Source: Candidatus Symbiopectobacterium sp. 'North America' (GTDB taxonomy: Bacteria > Pseudomonadota > Gammaproteobacteria > Enterobacterales > Enterobacteriaceae). Taken from it: DNA of 54,293 nt. Under the pieces are notes generated by a model. It did not search any database. It saw nothing but the letters and a program-made list of their open reading frames with translations, and was not told where the DNA came from. The DNA is taken from the NCBI RefSeq assembly GCF_015762685.1, contig NZ_PEHF01000003.1, positions 1 to 54,293 of the forward strand. Reading direction: 5' to 3'. This document shows positions 28,316 to 38,017 of this stretch, piece after piece. Position 1 is the first letter of the stretch. Each line of letters opens with the position of its first letter. The translations under genes were made by a program, and so were the position numbers.

Positions 28316-29803
28316 TCACTCCTCCTGCGTTACTCGAATAACCTCTTCCCAGGTGGTTAAACCGGCCAACACCTTATTGATGCCGTCCTGGCGGATGGTG
28401 AGACGCTCCGGCCCCAGCAGGCGGGCAATCGCCAGTTCACCGTCGCCACGGTGGATGGCGGTACGAACGTCGTCATTCACCAGTAAAAGTTCATGGATCC
28501 CGGTACGACCCCGGTAACCGGTAAAGTTGCACTGCGTGCACCCGACGGCCCGATACACCGTGCTGAGTGGCGTAATACCCATTTGCTGCGCCTGCACGGC
28601 ATCAACCGGGTGCGCTTCACGACAGTCAGGACACAGAGTGCACAACAGCCGCTGCGCCAGCACTGCCAGCAATGAGGTGGACAGCAGAAACGGCTCAATG
28701 CCCATATCTTGCAGACGCGACAACGCCCCCAGTGCACTGTTGGTGTGTAAGGTAGAGAGCACCAGGTGACCGGTGAGTGAGGCCTGTACCGCTATCTGCG
28801 CGGTTTCACCATCACGAATTTCACCGACCAGCACCACGTCCGGGTCCTGACGCAAAATAGCCCGCAGGCCGCGTGCAAAGGTCATGTCCACTTTGGTGTT
28901 GACCTGCGTCTGTCCGATGCCTTCCAGTTCATACTCGATAGGGTCTTCTACCGTCATGATGTTGCGCTCGGTGGCATTCAAGCGGCTCAGCGCCGCATAC
29001 AGTGTGGTACTCTTACCGGAACCGGTCGGTCCGGTCACCAGAATGATGCCGTGTGGACGGTTGATCAGTGCATCAATGTGTTGCCGCAACGCTTGCGACA
29101 TCCCCAGCGCAGCGAGATCGAGCTGGACGCTGTTCTTGTCAAGCAAGCGCAGCACCACGCGTTCGCCATGGCTGGAGGGCAAGGTAGAGACGCGCACATC
29201 AACGGCACGTCCGCCGATGCGCAACGCCATGCGGCCATCTTGTGGAATACGCTTTTCAGCAATATCCAGACGCGCCATAACCTTGATACGCGACACCAGC
29301 AGTGACGCCAGTTTGCGTTGCGGACGCAAAATCTCGCGCAGCACGCCATCCACGCGAAAACGGATCAGCAGGTGCCGTTCGTAGGTTTCAATATGAATAT
29401 CCGAAGCTTTGTTTTTGATGGCTTCGGTCAGCATGGCATTGATCAGACGGATAATCGGCGCGTCATCGTCAGCGTCCAGCAGATCGTCGCTGTCCGGCAA
29501 CTCTTCCACCAAGGTGTAGAAATCCATTTCGTTGCCAATATCTTCCATCAGACGCCGCGCTTCATCGGAATCGCGCTGATAGCAGACGATCAGTTGCCGA
29601 TCGAACTCTTGCGCACTGACGCGCGCTACCGTGAAAGCATTGCCCGCCACGCGGCGCGCCTCTATCAGTGCGGTTGCCGTCGTCGTCGCATCACACATCA
29701 GGCTGTGCTGCTGCGTTGCGCTATCCTGCAACAGCAGGATGCGATGAGTGCGCGCGTAGGCAAATGGCCGCCATTCCGGCGTGCTGGCGTTAAGCTCGCT
29801 CAT
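28316..29803 (-). CDS. outE: OutE (GspE) T2SS assembly ATPase
   Basis: 495 residues. Hexameric cytoplasmic ATPase that powers pseudopilus assembly through OutL and OutF. Walker [10 protein letters not shown] (about 258-266), Asp box and Walker B ([20 protein letters not shown], about 317-335), His box [14 protein letters not shown], and the C-terminal zinc domain with two CxxC pairs (CTLCPDC near 398, [12 protein letters not shown] near 430). N1E region for OutL binding is present. Its ATG overlaps the outD stop by 4 bases. Intact. Confidence 0.97.
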   Translation of the reverse strand: MSELNASTPEWRPFAYARTHRILLLQDSATQQHSLMCDATTTATALIEARRVAGNAFTVARVSAQEFDRQLIVCYQRDSDEARRLMEDIGNEMDFYTLVEELPDSDDLLDADDDAPIIRLINAMLTEAIKNKASDIHIETYERHLLIRFRVDGVLREILRPQRKLASLLVSRIKVMARLDIAEKRIPQDGRMALRIGGRAVDVRVSTLPSSHGERVVLRLLDKNSVQLDLAALGMSQALRQHIDALINRPHGIILVTGPTGSGKSTTLYAALSRLNATERNIMTVEDPIEYELEGIGQTQVNTKVDMTFARGLRAILRQDPDVVLVGEIRDGETAQIAVQASLTGHLVLSTLHTNSALGALSRLQDMGIEPFLLSTSLLAVLAQRLLCTLCPDCREAHPVDAVQAQQMGITPLSTVYRAVGCTQCNFTGYRGRTGIHELLLVNDDVRTAIHRGDGELAIARLLGPERLTIRQDGINKVLAGLTTWEEVIRVTQEE

Positions 29804-31680
29804 CGGCCCCCCGAGGGGTAGAGTGCAGTAATGGCGGTTTTCACCTGAAGGAATGTTTGTGTGTTACCGCTGCCCGGTAAGCGCAACTGTTTGTCATGCA
29901 ACAGGTTATCTCGGTTGTCCCCTTCACGTTGCTGCCCGCGCTCTTCGCTGAATGAGCGGTATTTATCGCTGGAAGCCGTCTGGTACTGCTGGCGATCGCG
30001 GATGATAGTGGGTCGAATAAACAGCATCAGGTTACGCTTTGTGACCTGTTTGCTGTTGGAGCGGAACAGCGCACCAAGCACCGGAATATCGCCCAATACT
30101 GGCACGCGTGACGCGCTCTCGGTGGTGCTCTTATCCAGCAAGCCCCCCACGACGACGGTCTCACCATTCCCGACCAACACCGCATTGCTCACAGTTCGGG
30201 TGTTAAAGGTCGCCCCCAATTCGGAACTGCTGCTGGAGGCGGAATCGGCCACGCTGGAGACCTCTTGTTCGATCTCGATCAGTACCGAGTCTCCCTCATT
30301 GATCTGCGGCTTGATCTTGAGTTTGATCCCGACCGTTTTACGTTCAACGGTTTGGAAGATATGGTCCCCGGAAGTGGTTTGCGATCCCGCCAGTACCGGC
30401 ACTTCCTGGCCAACGTTAAAATTGGCTTCCATATTGTCTAGCGTGACGATGCTTGGCGTCGCCAGAATGTCGTTTTTGCTGTCGCTGGAAATGGCCGTCA
30501 GCAGCATCGACCTGTTGCCCTGGTAGAATCCAGCTGCCATGCCGTTAAAGCTGCCGAGTGCCGTACTTAGTGCGGTGGATACGGTGCCATCTTTATGGTA
30601 CTGATCCACGCCGGTCACTACGGTGGAAAGCGGCAATCCGGTGTTGGTGAACTGTGTCATCCCGGCGTGTTTATTGCCCCACTGAATGCCGAGATTAAGG
30701 CCATCGGCGTCCTGCACTTCGGCAATGATCGCCTCTACCAGCACCTGCGGACGGCGAATATCGAGGCGGTTTATCACCTGCTCCAGATCGCGCATCACAT
30801 CCGGCGCGGCATTGACAATCAAGGCATTGGTTTGTTCATGTGCCTTGATTGAGATATCGCGGCGTAGCGCGGTACCCGGCTGTGTCGTTTGCTGATCTTT
30901 TTGCAAGCTGTCGCTGACGCCAGTAAGCACTTCCACTAAATCAGCGGCCTTGGCAAACCGGAGATAAATTACCTTGGTGTTACCCTGCGCCGCCTGCTGC
31001 CGGTCGAGCTGTTTGATCATGGTGATCACGCGCTCGCGCGATTTAGGCTCACCACGCACCAGCACCGCATTGGTGCGCTCATCGGCGACGACGTTGGCGG
31101 TCATCGCCCCCGGCAGTGCGGTTTTTTCGTCAGATTTATTCAGCTCATTGACCAATTTGACCACTTCGGCAGAGGAGGCATAAGAGAGCGGCACCGTCAC
31201 CACGTTGCGATCGCCGGTACGGTCGAGGCGTTCAACGATCTCCATCAGGCGTTTCACTACCGCGGCGCGGCCGGTCATCAGCAGCACTTTAGACGGTTGG
31301 TAATACACCACTCTGCCAGACCCTGCATTATCATTAAGCTGGCGCAACAACGGCGCTAAATCACGCGCGGCAACATTATTAACCGGCACCACGCCGAAAC
31401 CGTACACGTCCAGCACGCTGAGGAAGAACTGGTAATACTGCTCTTCGTTCATCATGTCGTAGCTGCGCACCGTAATAGAACCACACACCGCAGGATCGAT
31501 AATCACGGTTTTATTCAGATTCTTGCTGACGGTATTGATGAACTCCTGAATATCCGTCCCTTTAAAGCTGGCGGAAAATTCAGCGCCCCAGCACCAGGCA
31601 GAAACCATCATGAGAAGGCCCGCCCCCGCCAACCGCAAACCAGTCATCCGCCGCCCTTTGCTAAAAACACGTTGCGCCAC
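29800..31680 (-). CDS. outD: OutD (GspD) secretin with an internal in-frame deletion
   Basis: 626 residues; the closest described type is PulD (about 660). OutD makes the outer membrane secretion channel. Signal peptide then [30 protein letters not shown] (N0), N1-N3, and an intact secretin core ([90 protein letters not shown]) plus a pilotin-binding tail. After [11 protein letters not shown] (31384-31392) the sequence jumps to [13 protein letters not shown]. Relatives have about 40 residues there, from NNGVLKVIRSKDAK to EVVTRVVP, i.e. the last strands of N0 and the N0-N1 linker. N0 binds OutC and substrate, so docking is probably impaired. The frame is open, so I annotate it as a CDS of doubtful function. 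GTG start after GGGAG. Confidence 0.93.
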   Translation of the reverse strand: MAQRVFSKGRRMTGLRLAGAGLLMMVSAWCWGAEFSASFKGTDIQEFINTVSKNLNKTVIIDPAVCGSITVRSYDMMNEEQYYQFFLSVLDVYGFGVVPVNNVAARDLAPLLRQLNDNAGSGRVVYYQPSKVLLMTGRAAVVKRLMEIVERLDRTGDRNVVTVPLSYASSAEVVKLVNELNKSDEKTALPGAMTANVVADERTNAVLVRGEPKSRERVITMIKQLDRQQAAQGNTKVIYLRFAKAADLVEVLTGVSDSLQKDQQTTQPGTALRRDISIKAHEQTNALIVNAAPDVMRDLEQVINRLDIRRPQVLVEAIIAEVQDADGLNLGIQWGNKHAGMTQFTNTGLPLSTVVTGVDQYHKDGTVSTALSTALGSFNGMAAGFYQGNRSMLLTAISSDSKNDILATPSIVTLDNMEANFNVGQEVPVLAGSQTTSGDHIFQTVERKTVGIKLKIKPQINEGDSVLIEIEQEVSSVADSASSSSSELGATFNTRTVSNAVLVGNGETVVVGGLLDKSTTESASRVPVLGDIPVLGALFRSNSKQVTKRNLMLFIRPTIIRDRQQYQTASSDKYRSFSEERGQQREGDNRDNLLHDKQLRLPGSGNTQTFLQVKTAITALYPSGGR

Positions 31681-31694
31681 CTGTTCGTCTCCCG

Positions 31695-32609
31695 TTACGG
31701 CTCATCTCTGCCCGCGTGCTGTTCACTCTCATCGTCCGCCGCCCCATCCAGGGTCAGCGTAATATCCTGGCGCTGTCCGTCGCGCTCTATCGTCAACGTC
31801 AATTCGCTCAACTGCGGCAATTGCGCCATGGCTTGCTACCCTTGCTCCGCATCACGCAAATCCATGCCGTTGAGCGCCACCGCCAGGTCGTTGTCATGCA
31901 ACCCCAGGAGGTAGAACAGTTCAGTTTTTTTCCCCGGATTCAAGCGATAGCCCGCCAGCGCGTTATCTTTCATCTGAGGGACGATCGAGAGGTATTCCAT
32001 CACCTTCATAGGCTCTGATTTCAAAGTATTACGTACCGCGCTCAGTGCCGCCAAGGGCGGCTTGGACGCACTGCTGCTATTACTGTTGGTTGCGCCAACT
32101 TCATCGCGATACAGGTAGAACGCTTCATAACGCCCCTGGTGTTCAAGTACGATACGATCGGCAGAGATGGTCAAAATCCGGGCCTCGTAGCCAGGAACGG
32201 CGTCACCGACGCCACGGCTGAATTGCCGACCATCTTTGGCGATAATCACAATGGCGCGATCGGTCTGTTGGCTTGCCAGAATGCCGGTCACGGTCAGTTG
32301 CAGGGAAAAAACGGGGATATCCCCTTCTAATACGCCTTCTGGAACAGGCTTGAGCGAAGTAGCACTGGGAGAGCGACCAAACAGCGTATACACGGTGGTT
32401 TGTGACGGTGTTGACGGGGCATGTGCAGGCGAGAGAGAGACGGCGTTCACTATCGGTTGCGCTGGCAACAACACGCGCCAGGTCCAGACGGCGAGCTGTT
32501 GGCAAATCAGTAACAACAACCCCATAATCCCGAGCCTGAGCCAGGAGGAAGGCAGGCGCGCGCCGATTGTCAGCAAATGTTGTACGCGTTGTTGTATCAC
32601 CTGAGACAT
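31695..32609 (-). pseudogene. outC: OutC (GspC) T2SS inner membrane protein, amber codon in the PDZ domain
   Basis: OutC links the inner membrane platform to the secretin and helps recognise substrates. Cytoplasmic N-terminus, membrane helix LRLGIMGLLLLICQQLAVWTW (about 24-44), Pro/Ser linker, HR domain (LFGRSP, LQLTVTGILASQQTDRAIVIIAKDGRQ) and PDZ domain (MEYLSIVPQMKDNALAGYRLNPGKKTELFYLLGLHDNDLAVALNGMDLRD). After DAEQG there is TAG at 31836-31838; the frame then continues QAMAQLPQLSELTLTIERDGQRQDITLTLDG to TAA at 31695-31697. Dickeya OutC has a Gln-rich AQKAL stretch here, so CAG to TAG is likely. The last PDZ strands and helix are lost. AAGGAG precedes the ATG; a strong hairpin sits just upstream. 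Confidence 0.93.
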
Positions 32610-32617
32610 TCTCCTTT

Positions 32618-32641
32618 CCCCACGCCAGTAAAGGCGTGGGG
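32618..32641 (-). terminator. Strong hairpin between pehX and outC
   Basis: CCCCACGCC and GGCGTGGGG form a perfect nine-pair stem with a six-base loop in the 51-base gap before outC. On the minus strand it is followed by AAAGGAG (the outC ribosome site), not by a T run. It may act as an attenuator or RNA processing/stability element rather than a full terminator. Confidence 0.6.
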
Positions 32642-32660
32642 ATAGCGTTACACTACGGCG

Positions 32661-34673
32661 TTACTGCGTTGCGCCATCAAGCGTGATGGTTTGCGAGCCC
32701 GTCGTGGTGATAGTTTGATCATTCAAGCTGCCTTTCACCTTGACGTTGGAAACCCCTTCACCGAAGCTCCAGGCTTGTGCTCCGCCAGATACGTTCTCAA
32801 ACGTGACGTTTTTGAACTGACTGTTATGTAGGAAGCCAATGGCTGTCGCTTTGACGTTGCGGAACTTCACATCTTCAAAATCGAAGTTTTCATGGTACGC
32901 ATCGCGACCTAGATCGAACGTATACGCGTCCAGCATTGCACTTTGCGTCATGCCGTCCACCGCGATACTGCTCTTCTTGTTGGAGCCATCGATCGTGATG
33001 TTGTACACGGTGATATCGCGGAACTGCGCCGGTTGTTTAGCAGGGGCCGTGTCGTTGGTATCCACGCTGTAAGCGATGGTGAAAATAAACGGCTCGTTGC
33101 CGCCAATGTCTTTCATCGCATTATCACGGAACAGCACGTCACGTGCGCCACCACCGTAATACGGACGGCTCTTCATACGCAGACCGACGTCAGTCAGGTA
33201 CATCACGTTGTTTTCAGCAACGATCTTCTCGATCCAAGCACCAGTATGACTTCCTGCAACCACCGCACCGTGACCTTCACGGAAGTAGTTGTTGAAGATC
33301 CAGGCACCGCTTTGGGCTTTCTGATTGTTTTCTTCCACACCCGCACCATAACCTGCGGCGAAGTTGACGCTGTCATCCCCGGTATCGAAGAAGTTGTTGA
33401 ACACCATGACGTTTTGGCTATTACCGAACTCAATACCATCGGCATTGTTACCGTCATAGGTTTTGTGTTGCAGTCCGTGCATCACCACATTTTCTGATTC
33501 CAGCGCCATCACACCGTGGTAGGCCGGGTTCAGAATGGTCAGGCCGCCTACGTAGAGGTTGCTCACCCCGCGCAGCGTCATCATGGAGGAACGGCGGTTT
33601 TTATAGGCATCTTCCTGTGTCAAATTATCAGGCGCAGCCATCGCCGCTGCGGTCTGGTTTTTTGCCAGAATACCGTCACTGCTAACTTTACTGGCGCTAC
33701 TGGCACGAATTTGCGGAAGTTCATTGCCCAGCTCATCGGTGAAGGTTGCAGCAGGTTTGCTGGTACTCAGCCCTGCCACCCAGCCATTACCGTCAATACT
33801 GCCTTTACCCACGATACGGATATTTTTGAAGGTTCCTGCTTCAGTGTGCCGGTGATCATTCGCTTCCAGCACGTTAAGCAAGGACGGAGAACGTTTGGTC
33901 AGCTTCTCACCTTGAATAACATACGGATAAAGGTAATAACCTTTACCCAGTGGGTAATCCGCCGGATTTTCGGAACCGAGCAGCTTGGCACCTTCAGCAA
34001 TTTCAAAGGTCATGTCGCTGTGCAGGAACATCGCGCCACTTTTAAACACACCGCCACTCAGCAGCACCTTACATCCTTGTGGATACGCTTGGATGGTGCA
34101 GGAATCGATCGCGTTTTGGATCACCGTGGTGTTTACCGTCGTACCATCATCCACCGCCCCATCGGCTTTTACATCAATGACGTGCGGCGTTTTGCTGGTG
34201 CGCTGCGTGAGGGTTTCAATGTCTACCGACTCTTTGCCGTCTGCATAGACGGTACGAACCGTAAACTTGTATTCGGTATCCGGCTTCAAACCATCCGTGC
34301 TGTCGGCGGTGAAGTTGTGGAATTTGACGCGCACGTGCCAGTTATCCGCATCAAATTTGCTGTAGAAGTTGTCGATATACGGTTTGGCAGGTGAGTGTTT
34401 ATCCTGGTTGTCCAGCGTGCTGCCCAGCAGCTTGCCGTTCATGTACACGTTGTAGTCTTTAATCTCACCGCTCGCTGCCGTGGGTTTTTCCCACGCCAGC
34501 GTAATCGAGCTGTCATCGAAGGCCAGCGTAGGCACCTGCAATTTCTGCGGTGCAGCGGAGCGGTCAACCGGCGTGGTGGTATGGCTGGAGTTATTATCAC
34601 AGCCCGCTAACAGCCCCCCTAATACCAAGGTTGCGCACAACGTTAATCGGGTTCTGGGTAAAAATTGCGTCAT
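32661..34673 (-). CDS. pehX: Lipoprotein exo-polygalacturonase, GH28
   Basis: 670 residues. Exo-poly-alpha-D-galacturonosidase releasing di- or monogalacturonate from polygalacturonate chain ends. N-terminal lipobox LLAGC-DNNSSHTTT (Cys at 25), a fibronectin III-like domain (about 45-160; WEKPTAASGEIKDYNVYMNG, DTEYKFTVRTVY), then a right-handed beta-helix. GH28 catalytic motifs: DGNNADGIEFGNS (NxD), DTGDDSVNF (DD), AGSHTGAWIEKI (the GHG region, here SHTG as in PehX-type enzymes) and RMKS (RxK). The Asp-Asn after the lipid Cys is an inner membrane retention signal for Lol, but is also the mature start of secreted pullulanase. Dickeya PehX has an ordinary leader, so the lipoprotein form is unusual. 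Intact; lies between pel and outC on the same strand. Confidence 0.93.
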   Translation of the reverse strand: MTQFLPRTRLTLCATLVLGGLLAGCDNNSSHTTTPVDRSAAPQKLQVPTLAFDDSSITLAWEKPTAASGEIKDYNVYMNGKLLGSTLDNQDKHSPAKPYIDNFYSKFDADNWHVRVKFHNFTADSTDGLKPDTEYKFTVRTVYADGKESVDIETLTQRTSKTPHVIDVKADGAVDDGTTVNTTVIQNAIDSCTIQAYPQGCKVLLSGGVFKSGAMFLHSDMTFEIAEGAKLLGSENPADYPLGKGYYLYPYVIQGEKLTKRSPSLLNVLEANDHRHTEAGTFKNIRIVGKGSIDGNGWVAGLSTSKPAATFTDELGNELPQIRASSASKVSSDGILAKNQTAAAMAAPDNLTQEDAYKNRRSSMMTLRGVSNLYVGGLTILNPAYHGVMALESENVVMHGLQHKTYDGNNADGIEFGNSQNVMVFNNFFDTGDDSVNFAAGYGAGVEENNQKAQSGAWIFNNYFREGHGAVVAGSHTGAWIEKIVAENNVMYLTDVGLRMKSRPYYGGGARDVLFRDNAMKDIGGNEPFIFTIAYSVDTNDTAPAKQPAQFRDITVYNITIDGSNKKSSIAVDGMTQSAMLDAYTFDLGRDAYHENFDFEDVKFRNVKATAIGFLHNSQFKNVTFENVSGGAQAWSFGEGVSNVKVKGSLNDQTITTTGSQTITLDGATQ

Positions 34674-34759
34674 AAAATCATTTCCCGTGTTATAGTGAAT
34701 ATTAACTGTTCTATTGCTAGCCTTAAAAAGCGGTGTTAAAAACCATACCTGGCGAATAA

Positions 34760-36321
34760 TTAGTCAGGCAGCGATATTGACAATTTTCCTGCGCCCGCAT
34801 TTTCCAAAACATATTTTTCGACGGCAGCGATAGATTTACCCACGGTATAGGTATAGGGCGGTTCCCAATCAATATCATTGGTACAGGTTTTCAATGCCCA
34901 GTTTCCTGGTGCTTTACCTGCACTCTCCGCAGCGGCTTTTTCTTCTTCTTACAATGCTGTGCATTTTTCAATAGCTATCTGGTTCAAGTTTTTGGCCTGT
35001 ACGCCATTAAACCAGGAGCCGTTATCTTTAAACTTGCTGCCTTTATAGGCGCCAATAATGGTGCTTTCCTCTGCGCCCGCCCCTTGGAAATTAAAAACGT
35101 TTCCTTCGGATAAAATAGAAGAAGCGAATCCCATAACGATGGAATAAAGAATGGGATAATCCGCATCGGTGGCACCACAGTGGTAGTTATTCACCAGATG
35201 CACCTGCCCAAAACGCACGCGCGGTGCACGCTGGGTTAAATTGCTCCACAGGTTACCCTCAAAGGTAATGCGGTATTCCCCTTCATCGCTGTCACCCGAA
35301 CCGATAATGGTGGTTTTATCGTGCTCTTCGAAAACGTTATAGGATATGGTCAGGTAATCCGCGCCATCTTCGATATCCAGCAAACCATCATGACGTTGAA
35401 TGTGTTTACCAAACAGCACCTGCTCTTTGCTGTCCGGGTGCTCACCGTCAGTAAAGGTACAGTGATCAATCCAGACATTTTACTGGCATTGATAGAGACC
35501 GCATCGTAACGCGCGTTCCAGTTCCCTGATGCACCATCACCAGCATCCCAGGCAGGAGCAAAGTCACGCGGTGCCTGGAAGGTAATATTACGAATAATGA
35601 TGTTGCTGTTATCCGTTTTGTTGAAGGTATGGCTCAGGGTATTGATTGACAGATAGCCCTCTTCCAGCCTTGCATCTTGTCCTACGCCCAAAATGGTGGT
35701 GTTGGGCGGCACCTGGAACTGAATCTGCGCTTTCTGGTTGTTGGCATATTGCAAGCGCTGGCCGTTCTGTTTTTTCAGCAGAGAGAGTTCGGTCTGCGCC
35801 GCTGTAGCCTCTGCGCCACCGGCATCGATCGTCGCTTGCAACTGCGCCAGATAATCCTTGTCAAACGCCTTCACATACAGATCGAAATCAAAAGTGGTTT
35901 TATTGGGTTTGGTTTTGTAATAGGTGGCGTCCGCATAAGTACCATTGCCTAAATCATCCCCACAAATGGTGCCAACCCAGTAGATAATTTTGGGTTCGAG
36001 TTTGGCGGTCAGTTCCGCTGTGGCATCCCCGGCGAGGTAATTGGGACTGCGTACATTGCTTAACGCATCCTTCAATTCCTGGCGAGAACTCACGACGTAA
36101 ATGCTTTCAGCCCGTGCTCCTTCTCCACCGGTTGTGGCCGCTGCCGTGCCATCCACATCCTTATACTGTGCTGTCCAACCAAACGGTGCGGTTTTAACCG
36201 GTAGCGTTTCATCAGCCGATTCGGTATGCGATGAACTGTTATCGCATCCGGATAAAAATAAAGACGACAATGCTACACAGAGAACGCTGTAACGGAAACG
36301 CCGACTATTTTTGACTAACAT
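34760..36321 (-). pseudogene. Lipoprotein pectate lyase, PL1, frameshift plus ochre codon
   Basis: Pectate lyase cleaves polygalacturonate by beta-elimination with calcium. Lipobox LFLSGC-DNSSSHTESAD (Cys near 26), almost the same as in the neighbouring pehX product. PL1 motifs: AQIQFQVPPNTTILGVG, VWIDHCTFTDG (read after the shift), HDGLLDIEDGADYLTISYNVFEEHDKTTIIGSGDSD, and the catalytic-Arg block RAPRVRFGQVHLVNNYH. Loss of one A in AGTAAAATG near 35478-35481 separates INASK from VWIDH, and TAA at 34949-34951 interrupts the C-terminal part (EKCTAL-stop-EEEKAAAES), which then runs to TAA at 34760-34762. About 520 residues in all. Two lesions make it inactive. First gene of the pel-pehX-out run, downstream of the KdgR-type box. 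Confidence 0.9.
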
Positions 36322-36878
36322 AAAGTTTTATCCCTCAGTATTGTGACAAAAAAAGACAATATAATGCCCTGCGGCTTTTTTTCACCGCATATAAAAATTA
36401 CTCTTTAGATTCTTTGATATATTTTTATTATTTAGATAAAAGACACCCTGATCAAGGGTAACCATGGCTTGTGGTTGTTAAATTTTTATTTAACGTAAAA
36501 ATTACTTAAATTTTCACATGCAAATTTTTCACATCATTTATTGACCGCCATGTAGCACATCACACAAAAGAAGCGATATGCCTTTATTAATAAAACACCA
36601 TTTCATTAGTTTGGTTATTAAAGCATATCTACACCTTTTTTTTGAGACTAAGCTCAAGGTTTCATTGGTAGTGCAAAGGTAGATTATGACTTTTTCATGA
36701 AATCAAATTTCCGTCACAGAACCATCAGGTAAAAGCATTTAGCGCTGTTCATTTGCCATAAAATCGGGCATGTAAAGAGACCCTCAATACACAGGTGTTG
36801 TGTATGTTGCCGCTGCCGCCCTTCTCGCATCCAATCTGACGAGCAGAGGCACATGTTGATGTAATAAGAAAATCCCGC
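36322..36878. other. Divergent pel/outB regulatory region
   Basis: 557 A+T-rich bases between the divergent pel and outB genes. Apart from the KdgR-type box I see no gene. It is the only long space upstream of the pel-pehX-out series and so should hold its main promoter. Confidence 0.5.
36589..36607. promoter_or_regulatory. KdgR operator
   Basis: AATAAAACACCATTTCATT fits the KdgR consensus AATRAAAYNNYRTTTYATT of soft-rot enterobacteria. KdgR represses pectinase and out genes until 2-keto-3-deoxygluconate from pectin breakdown releases it. It lies between pel and outB and could control both. Confidence 0.75.
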
Positions 36879-37424
36879 GTGGAACCGATAGCACCCCCTC
36901 GCCTTTCGCCACGTATGCCCCTGACAGCGACTTATGCTATGCCGGGGTATCTGTTGGCGACCTATGCGCTATTGCTGCTATCACTGGGGTGGTTTGCTCA
37001 CCAACGCTGGATAGAAAGGCCCACGAGCGTTGTGCCACCAACGAGCACAGTACAGCCGCACAGCGAAACCCCACCGAGTGAAAATACGCCGCCCCTGGCG
37101 CAAGCCGTTCCCGCAACCCCAGCGTCGGCACCGAAAGCCGATCCATCGCCGCCCCCAACGGCAGCCCCAAAACCGGCTAAAGTCGAAAAGGGACAGGTGC
37201 CGCCGCTGACTTATAGTGCGCACGTGTTCACCTCGGACCCGTCGCGACGCAGCGTGACGCTCAATGGCGTGCGTTATCAGGAAGGAGAGAGTCCGATGGA
37301 AGGGTTAGTTATCGAACAGATTCAGCAGGACATCACGCTATTCGATGCCAACGGCGAGATTTTTATTCTGGATGCGCTTTCGGACTGGCCTGGCGGCGAT
37401 ATCAAAGAGGTGGGCGCTGAGTAG
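36879..37424 (+). CDS. outB: OutB (GspB) T2SS assembly factor
   Basis: 181 residues, GTG start. OutB is an inner membrane protein whose periplasmic domain helps insert or stabilise the OutD secretin. One helix (LLATYALLLLSLGWFAH, about 25-41), a long Pro/Ser/Ala-rich periplasmic linker (45-110), and a C-terminal GspB domain: PPLTYSAHVFTSDPSRRSVTLNGVRYQEGESPMEGLVIEQIQQDITLFDANGEIFIL. No strong ribosome site before the GTG, and upstream in-frame ATGs are absent. Divergent from pel; convergent with outS, 26 bases apart. Ends with TAG. Intact. Confidence 0.92.
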   Translation: MEPIAPPRLSPRMPLTATYAMPGYLLATYALLLLSLGWFAHQRWIERPTSVVPPTSTVQPHSETPPSENTPPLAQAVPATPASAPKADPSPPPTAAPKPAKVEKGQVPPLTYSAHVFTSDPSRRSVTLNGVRYQEGESPMEGLVIEQIQQDITLFDANGEIFILDALSDWPGGDIKEVGAE

Positions 37425-37450
37425 CACCCGGCGACATAATGCGAGACGTA

Positions 37451-37852
37451 TTACCTGAAATCTTTTCTGATGAAATCAATAAAGGGGGCCAGTGAGCGGT
37501 TGAACTCAGAACACTGCGCCTTTTTCGGCGTACCATCTTGCAATAACCCTTGATACAGGTTTTCGCTACGCGAGGCCAACTGTGTGAAATGGGCGGTGTT
37601 CCACCCTTTTTGCTGCGCCACGGCCAGGGCTGCGCGTTGGATCGTGCCGTCATCGGGGAAATCGCTGCGATTGCATTGGGATTTCAAATAACGACTTGCC
37701 GCCACCAACGACGCAATCTGATTCAGTTGTTTGGTAGCACTGACCGAAGACACTGACGATGCCGGCGTACTGGAGCGCGTCGGTACCTGGCAACCGACCA
37801 GCGTAATGCACAACAAGGTGACTGCTGAAAACGTCAACAAAGGGGACCGCAT
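37451..37852 (-). CDS. outS: OutS (GspS/AspS-family) pilotin lipoprotein
   Basis: 133 residues from the ATG at 37852, selected because GAGAG lies just upstream and because it puts the signal peptide (LLTFSAVTLLCITLVGC) at the N-terminus; the frame upstream is open but unlikely to be coding. Lipobox LVGC-QV; Gln at +2 allows Lol transport to the outer membrane, where the pilotin brings OutD. The helical body NQIASLVAASRYLKSQCNRSDFPDDGTIQRAALAVAQQKGW and SEFNRSLAPFIDFIRK matches OutS of Dickeya, with the conserved Cys pair. Intact. Confidence 0.92.
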   Translation of the reverse strand: MRSPLLTFSAVTLLCITLVGCQVPTRSSTPASSVSSVSATKQLNQIASLVAASRYLKSQCNRSDFPDDGTIQRAALAVAQQKGWNTAHFTQLASRSENLYQGLLQDGTPKKAQCSEFNRSLAPFIDFIRKDFR

Positions 37853-37980
37853 GACTACTCTCATCTTTTGTTGTAATGAAAACCGGAGAAGGAGTGTAGC
37901 AAAACCGCCCGCGTGATGGCGCAATGCCAAACCCACTTTGCTCACAAAATGAAAAAAAAGAGACGGTGCATACAAAGGAA

Positions 37981-38002
37981 TCTCCCCGGCGGGCCGGGGA
38001 GA
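37981..38002 (-). terminator. alaC terminator
   Basis: TCTCCCCGGC and GCCGGGGAGA form a perfect ten-pair stem with a two-base centre, 16 bases past the alaC stop, followed by a weakly T-rich stretch on the minus strand. Confidence 0.7.
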
Positions 38003-38017
38003 AAAAGGACAAGACGA

